From the NCBI GenBank assembly GCA_017936005.1, contig JAGBGK010000017.1, forward strand, positions 1 through 56,015: a DNA stretch of 56,015 bases, read 5' to 3'. Source of the DNA: Tidjanibacter sp. (lineage in GTDB: Bacteria > Bacteroidota > Bacteroidia > Bacteroidales > Rikenellaceae). Each line of letters begins with the position of its first letter. Within the stretch, counting starts at the first letter, position 1. The position numbers were made by a program, and so were the translations under genes. Below, in pieces: positions 14,922 to 23,786 of the stretch. Below the pieces are notes generated by a model. That model was given only the letters and a program-made list of their open reading frames with translations. It was not told where the DNA came from and did no database searches.

Positions 14922-16925
14922 TTACTCTGCCAAGCAAGTGTACTTGTAGCACGATACGTTACCGTTGGCAAACATCACATAGACATACATATAGTCGCCG
15001 TCAACGTGAGCCAAGACATCACCATACATATTGCTGTTTGCGAGTTTGTTGACATACCAAGAGCCATCAACGTGGTTTCCTGCAACATTGGTTCTCTTCG
15101 AGGTGTCCAAAATGCCTTCGGTTACGTCATACATTCTCACAACATCATAATTCAATTGCGTAGCGTTGTTAACATACATAACAAAGGCATAACTTGCATT
15201 ATTGAAGGTTATCACATCTGTTGCGGGAGAAACAAAACCAATAGCCTCATCAGTAACCTTTGATTTTTCCTCATATTTGTAATATGAAGCATACTTGTAA
15301 TTCTTGAAGTAACGAGTATTGTCACCACTCCACTTAGCATAACAAGTGTAATAAAGATCGCTGCTTGCACTCGATGTTGCATATACAGCATCGCAACGAG
15401 TTCCCTTTACCTGATTCCAATCAAATGCATTTCCAACATTGAGATCCGACAATTTGCTAACCGCACCATTCTTAACCTGCCAGGGGCGTACATACATTGC
15501 CAAAGCGCCCGTATAACCAACGCAAGTAGAAATCATTGCATTAGCAGTAACATCTCCCTGAACAGAAATTTTGTAGCCAACTCGCTGCTTTCCCGCTGTA
15601 CCTAATGTGAGTGCCTGGGTAACAAAACTTTCAGGGGTTGCAGTTACGTTTGCCGACTTAAAGATTGTGAATGTCGCCGTTTCAACATTGTCCCAATAGT
15701 TGCAGAACAAGATATTACCTGCATCATCGGAGGTTGCATAGTAGTTGGTATTGGCAGCAGTAACGGCCGAAACATCCATAGTGCCCTCTTTTGCACCGGT
15801 GAGTGCATTGAGATAAACGGGACTCGAGTTGCCATTCTCACTAAGGAGCAGTTTGCCATTCGAGAGTGCAATACCGGTAATATTTGCAGCATTCACGCCC
15901 TCCAAAGTGGTGAGGTTAACCGACCAAACCTTGGTAGGAGTGGTCGAAGCAACACCCTTCTCTACACGATTAACAGTAGGAGCCTCGGGCTTCGGATTCA
16001 CGTCAAGAGGCAGCACAGCCCTCTGGCCGGCAGCAATAGCTTTGCTGGGGGTCTTCTCGAAGGTGTAGGTCTTGCTGTTTTGGTCGGTAACGGTGATGGT
16101 GAACTTCTTGCCTGCGTGGCCGGGGAGAATGGTCATATAGCAAGAATAGGAGTTAGCACCACCTGCTTTCAATGTGGGAACAACATTGAAGTTCATCTTG
16201 CAGGTATTCTGCAATTTGCTATTTGTAAGCGAACCATCAGCGAGGTTTACTTTCACTGCATTGTCGGTAATACCAGCGGCATCCACCTGAATTTGTTTCA
16301 GTTTGATATCCTCGCTACCGGTGGTGGTGAGTTTGAACTCCAACACTGCAAATGCGTGGTTGAACTGGAAGTTGAGGTCAACATTGCCCGAAGGGTTAGC
16401 CACAGCCACAGGATTTGCCCAAAGCAGGTCGAACTGATAGAGCCTTTTGGTACCATCATTATCCACAGCACCCTGAATACTCCAGTTGTTTGTCTTACCA
16501 TTCATATGGCAAGTGAGGTAGGGAATACCATTCTCGTAAGTAAACTTGGTATCTGCCTCATTCTTGAAATAGTGGTAGTAGGCATAGAACTTGTAGTTCT
16601 GGCCACCCTCTTTTAGAGTGAGAGCATCGGTCTTGGGCGAGAATGCCACTTTGGTACCGGCAGCATCTGCGGTGTAGGTGAGTTTCTCATAGGGTGCCTC
16701 ACCGCCATCAACCATCGAAATGATGTCAATCTCATCGGCAGCCTTCCACGAAGCGGTCAGCACACCGTCAACCTCGCTATATGCAGTACGGTGATCATTG
16801 TCTGCACTTGCGATCACATTGAACGCACCTTTGGCACTACCCTCGGGAGCGATATTCTCATCAAAGTCGTTCACACAACCCCATGCCAACAGCAGGGCAG
16901 TTGCAAAAATAGAAATCTTTTTCAT
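14922..16925 (-). CDS. Fimbrillin-family lipoprotein with a PUL-type C-terminal domain
   Basis: The start is the ATG at 16925 (MKKISIFATALLLAWGC, lipobox LAWGC), preceded 5 to 10 bases away by a strong AGAGGAGGAAA ribosome-binding site that is unusual for this phylum. A longer frame to 16967 adds only basic, non-signal sequence. Residues 20-330 resemble fimbrillin-type proteins: RTAYSEVDGVLTASWKAADE and later strands such as NLDFQFNHAFAVLEFKLT-like segments. Residues from about 335 onward (VWSVNLTTLEGVNAANITGIAL...) share order and motifs with the C-terminal part of the 25432-27117 lipoprotein: SDDAGNILF versus SDDKGNLLL, VQGDVTANAMIST versus VTGDINGNAIIST, and YMYVYVMFANGNVSCYKY versus YMYVYFVFAGGYVGCVQY. 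It is probably a cell-surface protein that binds the locus's glycan. Confidence 0.75.
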   Translation of the reverse strand: MKKISIFATALLLAWGCVNDFDENIAPEGSAKGAFNVIASADNDHRTAYSEVDGVLTASWKAADEIDIISMVDGGEAPYEKLTYTADAAGTKVAFSPKTDALTLKEGGQNYKFYAYYHYFKNEADTKFTYENGIPYLTCHMNGKTNNWSIQGAVDNDGTKRLYQFDLLWANPVAVANPSGNVDLNFQFNHAFAVLEFKLTTTGSEDIKLKQIQVDAAGITDNAVKVNLADGSLTNSKLQNTCKMNFNVVPTLKAGGANSYSCYMTILPGHAGKKFTITVTDQNSKTYTFEKTPSKAIAAGQRAVLPLDVNPKPEAPTVNRVEKGVASTTPTKVWSVNLTTLEGVNAANITGIALSNGKLLLSENGNSSPVYLNALTGAKEGTMDVSAVTAANTNYYATSDDAGNILFCNYWDNVETATFTIFKSANVTATPESFVTQALTLGTAGKQRVGYKISVQGDVTANAMISTCVGYTGALAMYVRPWQVKNGAVSKLSDLNVGNAFDWNQVKGTRCDAVYATSSASSDLYYTCYAKWSGDNTRYFKNYKYASYYKYEEKSKVTDEAIGFVSPATDVITFNNASYAFVMYVNNATQLNYDVVRMYDVTEGILDTSKRTNVAGNHVDGSWYVNKLANSNMYGDVLAHVDGDYMYVYVMFANGNVSCYKYTCLAE

Positions 16926-16945
16926 AGTCTGTTTCCTCCTCTGTT

Positions 16946-17095
16946 TTACTGCCATTCGCCGTCCCAATTCTCATAGTCGTTAATCTGGTCGTTGGTGGTG
17001 CCATCAAGCAAAATGTTGCCCGAAACAGCAATGCCACTCTCAACCACGATGCTCTGAACGTCCAGCTCAGGAGCACTGTAATTTGGTTTTCTCAT
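16946..17095 (-). CDS. 49-residue small protein before the fimbrillin-type gene
   Basis: A short open frame I read directly from the sequence: ATG at 17095, TAA at 16948-16946. It begins MRKPNYSAPELDVQSIVVE, continues SGIAVSGNILLDG and ends DYENWDGEWQ. It lies 35 bases after the Gfo/Idh/MocA gene at 17131 and its stop is 20 bases before the next ATG, the gap being filled by the AGGAGG site, so translation of the two is probably coupled. The pattern of a (K/R)xxYxxPxxDV start, a GIAxSG middle and a Trp/acidic tail resembles short proteins I recall from Bacteroidales fimbrillin-type operons, but I know no function. No signal peptide is visible. Confidence 0.6.
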   Translation of the reverse strand: MRKPNYSAPELDVQSIVVESGIAVSGNILLDGTTNDQINDYENWDGEWQ

Positions 17096-17130
17096 AGCTT
17101 TTGTTTCTTGTTAATTGGTTAATATTAAGA

Positions 17131-18147
17131 TTATTTGGTCTTATCGTATTGTTTGAGCAACTTTTTGGCCTCCTCCTGGCCCGACTTCCAAGCCTCCTCC
17201 ATGGTAACAATCTTGCCACCCTTGGCCTCGCTCATATTGGCAGCCCTCATGAAGGTGAAAATCTCCAAAGTCTCCTCCTTCGACACGGGCACCTCACCGG
17301 TCTGGAAGAACTTCAAAATCTCTTTCAGCATATCCTTGTAGCCAACGTAGCCACCAACGGGAACAGCCTTATTCTTCCAAGTGTAGGCCGTACCGCCATA
17401 AATCTGGGGACCGTCAACAATGGCACGGAAGGTACCAACCCTGCCATTCTCCCACGTACCAACACACACGTGGCTCTTGGGGGTAGAAACACGGCTAACC
17501 GACACACAGCCGGGGCCCATAACGGTAAACAGAGTCTCCACACCGTGGATGCCATAGAAGCCATAGTCGGGGTGGGTGGGCTCGGCCTTGTGGGGCGAGT
17601 AGCAGTCGGCCTCCAACACGGGGCCATAGACTCCATTGCGCAACTCCTGATTCTTGGGCGTAAAGCGCAGTGTGGAGGTCGAGAAGGTGGGAACACCATA
17701 TTTCTCGGCAAGTTCATAGATGGCAATAGCCTGACCCAAAGTGGCAGCAACGGGCTTATCAATGAAGCACCTCTTGCCTGCCTTGAACACCTCGGCAGCC
17801 TGCTCCAAGTGGATGGTTCCGTCGTTGGTTTCGAGGAAGACACAATCAACCTTCTCCAACAGTTCGGCAATGCTCTCCACAATCTCCACATCATACTTCT
17901 TCACCTCCTCAATATACTTGGGGATGCGCTCATAGCTCGACTTGATAATCTGTGAGCCCTGTGGATAGGCCGCAACAATCTTGAAGCCCTGAGCCCACTC
18001 CTCGGCACCGCTATTGATGAGTTTGGTGAACGCAACAGCGTGGGAGGTATCCAAGCCTATGATACCGAGCTTCACAACATCTTGGGCCATAGCTCCCAAG
18101 GCAAGCAGCAACGAGGCTGCAAGGGTCATAAGTTTTTTCATATTCAT
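17131..18147 (-). CDS. Gfo/Idh/MocA oxidoreductase with a Sec signal
   Basis: A 338-residue protein with a Sec signal peptide (MNMKKLMTLAASLLLALGAMAQ, cleavage after AMA or AQ), so it should reach the periplasm unfolded, unlike the Tat-exported relative at 5716. The mature N terminus VKLGIIGLDTSHAVAFTKL replaces the usual GxGxxG with GLDTSH, which could alter nucleotide binding. VFLETNDGTIHLEQA and CFIDKPVAATLGQA (conserved Lys) follow, and YGIHGVETLFTVMGPG carries the conserved catalytic-region His. It lies 24 bases after nagB and 35 before the small ORF in the first transcription unit. How a periplasmic protein of this family obtains NAD is an open issue. Function is inferred as sugar oxidation or a structural variant. 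Confidence 0.82.
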   Translation of the reverse strand: MNMKKLMTLAASLLLALGAMAQDVVKLGIIGLDTSHAVAFTKLINSGAEEWAQGFKIVAAYPQGSQIIKSSYERIPKYIEEVKKYDVEIVESIAELLEKVDCVFLETNDGTIHLEQAAEVFKAGKRCFIDKPVAATLGQAIAIYELAEKYGVPTFSTSTLRFTPKNQELRNGVYGPVLEADCYSPHKAEPTHPDYGFYGIHGVETLFTVMGPGCVSVSRVSTPKSHVCVGTWENGRVGTFRAIVDGPQIYGGTAYTWKNKAVPVGGYVGYKDMLKEILKFFQTGEVPVSKEETLEIFTFMRAANMSEAKGGKIVTMEEAWKSGQEEAKKLLKQYDKTK

Positions 18148-18171
18148 TGAGTGTTTTTGTTTATTGTTTCA

Positions 18172-18936
18172 TTAGTTCAGCAGCATCTTACCGCTATCGC
18201 TATCCACATAGAGGGTGGCAGCAGGGTGGAGGCGCATAATGGATGCAGGGCAATGTTCGTCGATGGTGCCATTGACCGTCTCGTTCACAGCCCACGCCTT
18301 GGTCGCAGCAGGCACCACACAGAAGAGCCTCTCGGCCTTCACGAGGGTGGGAATAGTTAGGGTCATAGCGTGGGTGGGCACGTCGTCGATGGTGGCAAAG
18401 CAACCGTCGTTGACTTGTTGGCGGCGGCACTTCTCGTCGAGGTCCACAACCTTCACAACCTCGCTATCGTCGAAGTGGGCAACGTGGGGGTCGTTGAAGG
18501 CAATGTGGCCATTCTCGCCAATGCCCATAAATACCACATCCACAGGATTCTCCACCAACAGTCGGGTGTACTCCTCACACGCCCTCTGAGGCTCAATCTG
18601 GCCGTTCAGATAGCTCACGCTCTTGAAGGGTACCTTCTCAAAAATAGCCCTGCGCAGGAAATTACCAAAGCCCTGAGGCGCATCCTTAGGTAAGCCAATG
18701 TACTCGTCCATGTGGAACGCATTCACCCTTGTCCAATCAATGTCGGACGAGGCTACTGCCTCCAAAAATTCATTCTGCGAAGGGGCTGCGGCAAATATTA
18801 TATTCACCTCCTCCTTGTTAGCCAACAAATCCTTGATATAGGCAACAGCCTCCTCAGCAGCACCTATACCCATCGACTTTCGACTGTCGTAGATACAAAC
18901 ACGCATCGTGTCCTTCTTAAAATCCTTCAACAACAT
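18172..18936 (-). CDS. nagB: NagB-type glucosamine-6-phosphate deaminase
   Basis: NagB converts glucosamine-6-phosphate to fructose-6-phosphate and ammonia in the cytoplasm. I choose the ATG at 18936 (MLLKDFKKDTMRVCIYD, 254 residues). The longer frame to 18975 would overlap the upstream esterase. The isomerase/deaminase fold is recognised by FHMDEYIG (Asp77, Glu78) and MGIGENGHIAFNDP. Compared with E. coli NagB (GNDGHIAFNEP), the first acid of this loop is Glu instead of Asp and the last is Asp instead of Glu. The swapped pair is seen in a NagB-like subgroup and leaves some doubt about activity and allostery. Context with nagA supports the deaminase role. Confidence 0.85.
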   Translation of the reverse strand: MLLKDFKKDTMRVCIYDSRKSMGIGAAEEAVAYIKDLLANKEEVNIIFAAAPSQNEFLEAVASSDIDWTRVNAFHMDEYIGLPKDAPQGFGNFLRRAIFEKVPFKSVSYLNGQIEPQRACEEYTRLLVENPVDVVFMGIGENGHIAFNDPHVAHFDDSEVVKVVDLDEKCRRQQVNDGCFATIDDVPTHAMTLTIPTLVKAERLFCVVPAATKAWAVNETVNGTIDEHCPASIMRLHPAATLYVDSDSGKMLLN

Positions 18937-18949
18937 AGTCGTTACTCTT

Positions 18950-19855
18950 TTATTTACGTATTGTTTGTTGCTCAAAAAATGCTAAAAAATCGTCCAAATA
19001 GGTCTGGGTGGCATACACAGCCTGTGCGTGGCCCTTGCCCTCCATAATGTGAAAGACAGAGGGAATGCCAACCTCTGTTGCGCGCGCGTGCAGGGCTTTA
19101 CCATACTCCACACTCACAACATTGTCTATCTCACCGTGGACCGTATACAATGCGGGAGCATCGGCCTCAATCACCGAAGCATCTTCCAGACCGCCCCACA
19201 TATTAAACACCACGTCAATATCCACACACTTAGGACTGCGAACATAGGCAGTATGCAAAGCAGTCATAGCACCGGCAGAGCCACCACTAAGGGCAACTTT
19301 ATCGAGGTCAAGGCCATACTCCTCGCCATAGCGAGCCAGCCACTTCAAAGACCTCACTGCATCTGCCGAAGCAGCCTCGAAATACCTACGCCTTTCGGGG
19401 TGCAGTTTGCCATCCTTGGGCAGTCCGGGGCCCATCTCTTGCTCAATGGGGTAGCCCTCAATGGGGTGGTATTTGCCACGAAGGTAGTAGTTGATTGCCA
19501 CCACTGCATAGCCTTTGGCTGCAAGGGCCGGTATCATCGGATGAACTCCCCAAGTGTCAACCTTTGCACCGCCACAAAAACCACCACCGTGGATGTAAAC
19601 CACCACAGGCCAACCCTCCGCAGGTTGCTCGCCACGAGGAATGTAGATGTCCAGCAATCGGTCGCTGGCAGGGTCCGTTGGGGGCACCTTACAACTACGC
19701 TCGCCATAGCGTATGTTCTCATAGAGGGTGTACTTCGATGTTATCCTCGAAGCCTCCGGACGTTTCTTCCTCTCCACATTGCAGCCACTACACAGCAACA
19801 CAACCAACAGAGTAGCAACTCCGGCACCTCTCATTATTGCTTTTCCAATCTTCAT
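18950..19855 (-). CDS. Esterase/lipase-like lipoprotein (HSL/BD-FAE type)
   Basis: A 301-residue exported lipoprotein (VATLLVVLLCSGC, Cys25) with an alpha/beta-hydrolase fold of the hormone-sensitive-lipase-like group. The oxyanion loop YIHGGGFCGG is at 88-96, the nucleophile Ser193 lies in LSGGSAGAMTA, and the acid and base of the triad fit Asp244 (VHGEID) and His276 (GKGHAQ). Enzymes of this type in gut Bacteroidota loci often remove acetyl or feruloyl groups from polysaccharides. It lies 11 bases after the GH3 gene and 13 before nagB, so it belongs to the first transcription unit. Substrate is not determinable from sequence. Confidence 0.82.
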   Translation of the reverse strand: MKIGKAIMRGAGVATLLVVLLCSGCNVERKKRPEASRITSKYTLYENIRYGERSCKVPPTDPASDRLLDIYIPRGEQPAEGWPVVVYIHGGGFCGGAKVDTWGVHPMIPALAAKGYAVVAINYYLRGKYHPIEGYPIEQEMGPGLPKDGKLHPERRRYFEAASADAVRSLKWLARYGEEYGLDLDKVALSGGSAGAMTALHTAYVRSPKCVDIDVVFNMWGGLEDASVIEADAPALYTVHGEIDNVVSVEYGKALHARATEVGIPSVFHIMEGKGHAQAVYATQTYLDDFLAFFEQQTIRK

Positions 19856-19866
19856 ATTCGGCCCGT

Positions 19867-22098
19867 TTATTTCACCAACTCAAACTCTCCTGTCAGGCGA
19901 ATGTCTCTCGAAGAGGCACCCACCAAGAGTGTGAACTTACCTGCCTCGTCAATCCAGCAATCCTTCTCTGCATTCCACCACTGCAAGGCCCTGCGAGAAA
20001 GGGTTGTTTGCACTCTCTTCGACTCGCCTGCGGCAAGGGTAACTTTCTCGAAACCTTTGAGTTCCTTTTCGGGGCGCATCACACTGCTCTCGTTCTGGTG
20101 AACATAGATTTGTGCCGCCTCACTACCCTCTCTATCACCCGTGTTGGTGATGGTAAAGGCGACCTCAAATTCCTCCTCCGAGCCGTTCCACACGGGAGCG
20201 ATTTCAAGGTCGGAGTAGGCAAAGGTGGTGTAGCTCAAACCATAGCCAAACTCAAACATAGGCTTCACATCGTAGGTGTCAAAATAGCGATAGCCCACCA
20301 ACAAGCCCTCGTTGAAGTGGACCTCTTTGCCGTTGCCGGGATACTCGCCAAACTTAATGTCGGGCATATCCTCAAGCCTTACCGACCAAGTGTTGGCAAG
20401 TTTACCCGAGGGGTTAACATCGCCATATAGCACCCTTGCCAGGGCGTTACCACCCTCTGTGCCGAGGAAACTGCACTGCAACACAGCGTCGGTGGTGTCA
20501 TACCACTCGCCCATTTCCACAGGCGAACCGGCCATCAGAACAACCACCGTATTGGGATTTGCCTTCTTAACCTTTGCAATAAGTTCGTCCTGACGATAGG
20601 GCAATTTCATATTGGGGCGGTCGTAGCCCTCGCAATCCATACCGTGCTCGTGGCTGAGTCCGCCCACGAAAATTACCAACTCGGCCTCCTTGGCCACCTC
20701 AACAGCCTCGGCTGCGAGTTCGGGGAAATCGCGGTCAAACTCATTGGTGAAGTGGTGTTTTGCAGGCACAAATTGGCGATTGAGCAACTTGTAACCAGGA
20801 GCAAAGTTAATCTCCACATCATCACCCAACCTATTACGCAATCCCTCCAAGACCGTTACCTCATATTTGGCCTTCACCTTGGGGCTACCACCTCCGAGCG
20901 AGAACTTGGTGTTGGCATTCACACCAATCACAGCCACCTTCTTATACTGCTGGGGGTTGAGAGGCAACACGTTGTTGTCGTTTTTCAAGAGCACAATCGA
21001 CTCCTCGGCAATCTTACGAGCCACGGCTGTGTGCTGGGGAGTGGCAAGCTTAGCACCCATACCCAACGTGTCGTAGGGTTTGCCGCCAATGGCATCGAGC
21101 CTAAGGAGCATACGCAGGATGTTACGCACCTTGGCATCGACATACTCCTCCGACACAGTGCCATCTTTTACCTTCTCCAACAGTGGGTTGGAGAAATAGT
21201 AGTTGTGGAAGGCATAGAGTCCGTTCTCCTTGATAGCCGTACCCATCTCCACATCCGTACCCGTGGTTGCGGTGCTTACGGTGTTGTGTATGCCGTTCCA
21301 ATCGCTAACAACCACACCGTCAAAGCCCCACTCGCCACGCAGCAGAGTGTCAATCATATACTTATTCTCCGAGCACCACAGGCCGTCAATCTTGTTGTAG
21401 GCGGGCATCAGCGCCATTGCGCCTGCACGATTAATGGCTGCATCAAAGGCAGGAAGATATATTTCACGCAGGCTTCGCTCGTCGGTCTGCGAGCTAATCC
21501 AATATTGGTCAATAGCTTGGCTATTGAGCGCGAAGTGTTTCACACACGCAGCCACACCCTTCGACTGTACACCCTGAATGTAAGGCACAGCAAGTTCGGC
21601 TGTGATGTAGGGGTCTTCGCTAAAATACTCCCAAGTGCGGCCATTTAGCACCGAACGGGTAATGTTGACACCGGGAGCGAGTTGAACGTGTTTGCCCCTC
21701 GCTTTACTCTCGGCACCGATAACTTCGCCACATTGCAGGGCCAACTCTCTATTCCAAGTGGCTGCCAAAGCGCTCAGTGCAGGCATATTGGTACAAGCGT
21801 CATTCTCCCAATTGAGCGAAGTCCAACCATTGTCCACGCTCTCATAGCGCACACCGTGGGGGCCGTCGGCATACCACACATCGGGGATACCGAGTCGTGC
21901 CACGCCCGTGCTGGAAAACATACGATTGGCGTGCAACATACCAATCTTTTCTTCCAAAGTCATCTTGGAGAGGAGGCGCTCAATCTTGCGATTCTCGCTT
22001 GCTTTCTTACACTCTGCCGAGTTGCATCCAGCGGTGGTGAGGGCAACCACTGCTACCATCGCCACTGCCACAATTGAGGTTAGGGTTCTTCTGTTCAT
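19867..22098 (-). CDS. GH3 family glycoside hydrolase (beta-glucosidase/BglX-like)
   Basis: A 743-residue exported enzyme with a lipoprotein signal (VALTTAGC, Cys25). It has the three-domain plan of BglX-like GH3 proteins: a TIM barrel (LLSKMTLEEKIGML...VAACVKHFALNSQ), an alpha/beta sandwich (IVLLKNDNNVLPLNP...VVVLMAGSPVEMGEW) and a C-terminal fibronectin-III-like domain (FTITNTGDREGSEAAQIYV). The nucleophile Asp266 sits in GVVVSDWNGIHNT. This plan is typical of exo-acting beta-glucosidases or xylosidases rather than the short NagZ-type N-acetylglucosaminidases. It would release terminal sugars from oligosaccharides made by the GH26-like enzymes. It lies 19 bases after the GH26-like gene. Confidence 0.92.
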   Translation of the reverse strand: MNRRTLTSIVAVAMVAVVALTTAGCNSAECKKASENRKIERLLSKMTLEEKIGMLHANRMFSSTGVARLGIPDVWYADGPHGVRYESVDNGWTSLNWENDACTNMPALSALAATWNRELALQCGEVIGAESKARGKHVQLAPGVNITRSVLNGRTWEYFSEDPYITAELAVPYIQGVQSKGVAACVKHFALNSQAIDQYWISSQTDERSLREIYLPAFDAAINRAGAMALMPAYNKIDGLWCSENKYMIDTLLRGEWGFDGVVVSDWNGIHNTVSTATTGTDVEMGTAIKENGLYAFHNYYFSNPLLEKVKDGTVSEEYVDAKVRNILRMLLRLDAIGGKPYDTLGMGAKLATPQHTAVARKIAEESIVLLKNDNNVLPLNPQQYKKVAVIGVNANTKFSLGGGSPKVKAKYEVTVLEGLRNRLGDDVEINFAPGYKLLNRQFVPAKHHFTNEFDRDFPELAAEAVEVAKEAELVIFVGGLSHEHGMDCEGYDRPNMKLPYRQDELIAKVKKANPNTVVVLMAGSPVEMGEWYDTTDAVLQCSFLGTEGGNALARVLYGDVNPSGKLANTWSVRLEDMPDIKFGEYPGNGKEVHFNEGLLVGYRYFDTYDVKPMFEFGYGLSYTTFAYSDLEIAPVWNGSEEEFEVAFTITNTGDREGSEAAQIYVHQNESSVMRPEKELKGFEKVTLAAGESKRVQTTLSRRALQWWNAEKDCWIDEAGKFTLLVGASSRDIRLTGEFELVK

Positions 22099-22117
22099 AC
22101 TATTTTGTGGTTTACGA

Positions 22118-23746
22118 TTAGCGATTTTGTTTAGTGCGACGTTCTATCATTTCGAGATAAACATCTTCGGGTATTTCGTCGAGCCAATAGTCCTTAGCTA
22201 CTCCCTCCTTGTAGATTTCCATCAGTTCGGGGTCAACGTGTGGCCTACACTCGGGGCCTCCTGCGGAGGAGTTGGCCTGATTGAAATAGACCACAGCCTT
22301 CACCCTTGGGTTGGTTTGGTCGAGGTTGAACCACTCACGAAGCCACGTTGCGCCATCGCAACCCTTGTAGGTTTCGCTCTTGATACGATATGCGCCCTCG
22401 GAAATCATAATGGGTTTATTGGGGCTTACGGCCTCTGTTTCTAGCATCAGGTACGATGGATATGGGTGCTTAATTTGCCCATTGTGGGTGGTGTAGTAGC
22501 AACTCGTACCAATCCAATCGCAGTAGTGGTCGCCGGGGTAGTACTCTTTCATAGTGTACTTACCGTAGGTGGAGCAGTTGCTCGACCACACAAAGACGTT
22601 GTATTCAGTAACACCCACCTGCTCGGCGATGTTGTACATCCTGCGCCAGAACTTCACATAGTTGGGCGCATCATAGCCCCAATGTACCCAATTGGAGTTC
22701 ATCTCGTTGTTGGGACGGAACCACACGGGGCCATAGTCCTCCACGCCATCCCTCTGGGCCTCTTTCACATCGGAGAAATATTTTTGCCAATGGGCGTCGA
22801 GTTTACCCTCGGCCAACTCTTTGGCGGTGCTGCTCTTTTCTGGTTTCAGTTCGTTGGTGTTGAAATCGCGAGCCTCGGAGAGCCAGCCATACATAAACAT
22901 ACGGTACTTACCCTCTGCGAGTCCCTTGCCTGCGTGTTCTTTCCTCACCCTCTGGATTTCGGCAAAACTGTATTTATCATCGGGGTAGTCGGTCATCACC
23001 TGATACCACAACATCATAGAGGTTGCTTTGCCTGCATCCCTATCGAAAGCATCCACAGGGCAAGCACTACTCTCCGGCTCGCCAGCATAGGAGAGTCCGT
23101 TGTTGAAGGCACCGTGATAGGCACCCTTCTTGGGCACATATTTCCAATCCTCCTTGTGTTTACCCATAGCGGTAATCTCGTCCACAAGGAAAGCACGGTT
23201 TGCCGAGGGGGCCTCGATGGTTACTTTCAGATAGCGACAATCGGTGAGGTTGGCCTCTGCTTCTGCCCAACCGGTCGATGCATTCACCTTGGCCGACACA
23301 GCATTGCTCCACGTCTGCTTGTCGGCACTACCGTAGAACTTAACACCCGAAGGTAGTGCGAAGAGATAGGCGGAGGCGTTGCCCTCTATTGCGTGGAGTC
23401 CCACCTTTTCGATTGTGCGCTTGGTGCCGAGGTCAATCACTACATCCACACTTGCCACACCTTGCCAACCAACACCGAGGGAGTTCTCTTTGATAGAGCC
23501 CACCTCCTCGTCGGTGAGTTTCACACCCATAGAGTAGTTCAGACAGGGGAACGAGTCCTCACGGCCCGACATAGGCTCCACCGAAGCCTTGTAAAACTTA
23601 CCTGCGGCGAGGTTCAACAGCTCACTTTGTGGCGTGGGTGTGGGAGTAGGCTGTGGGCCCCAATAGTCGGGCTTGTCCTCCTCGCAACCAACGCACACAG
23701 CCCCCAAGAGGGCCAACGAAGCCAATATGTTCATCTTCACATTCAT
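22118..23746 (-). CDS. GH26-like lipoprotein with N-terminal F5/8-type domain (copy A)
   Basis: A 542-residue lipoprotein (LLGAVCVGC, then a Pro/Thr linker PTPTPTPQ). Residues 45-195 form a discoidin-like binding domain (GVASVDVVIDLGTKRTIEKVGL, DCRYLKVTIEAP). The catalytic module from about 205 resembles clan A family 26 (beta-mannanase-type) enzymes: VWFRPNNEMNSNW gives the candidate acid/base Glu348, YYPGDHYCDWIG is the usual C-terminal barrel motif, and IMISEGAY gives the nucleophile Glu450. The His that precedes the acid/base in classical GH26 (RPxHE) is Asn here. It is surface-exposed by inference and follows a paralogue by 40 bases. Substrate may be a beta-linked glycan but mannan is not proven. 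Confidence 0.8.
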   Translation of the reverse strand: MNVKMNILASLALLGAVCVGCEEDKPDYWGPQPTPTPTPQSELLNLAAGKFYKASVEPMSGREDSFPCLNYSMGVKLTDEEVGSIKENSLGVGWQGVASVDVVIDLGTKRTIEKVGLHAIEGNASAYLFALPSGVKFYGSADKQTWSNAVSAKVNASTGWAEAEANLTDCRYLKVTIEAPSANRAFLVDEITAMGKHKEDWKYVPKKGAYHGAFNNGLSYAGEPESSACPVDAFDRDAGKATSMMLWYQVMTDYPDDKYSFAEIQRVRKEHAGKGLAEGKYRMFMYGWLSEARDFNTNELKPEKSSTAKELAEGKLDAHWQKYFSDVKEAQRDGVEDYGPVWFRPNNEMNSNWVHWGYDAPNYVKFWRRMYNIAEQVGVTEYNVFVWSSNCSTYGKYTMKEYYPGDHYCDWIGTSCYYTTHNGQIKHPYPSYLMLETEAVSPNKPIMISEGAYRIKSETYKGCDGATWLREWFNLDQTNPRVKAVVYFNQANSSAGGPECRPHVDPELMEIYKEGVAKDYWLDEIPEDVYLEMIERRTKQNR

Positions 23747-23786
23747 TTGGTTTTAAGTTTTATCGCTATATTTGACTTGCGGATAA

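Noticed and set aside
16926-16967. Upstream extension of the fimbrillin-type lipoprotein
   Set aside because: The added residues are basic and precede a perfect lipoprotein signal; the AGGAGG site supports the start at 16925.
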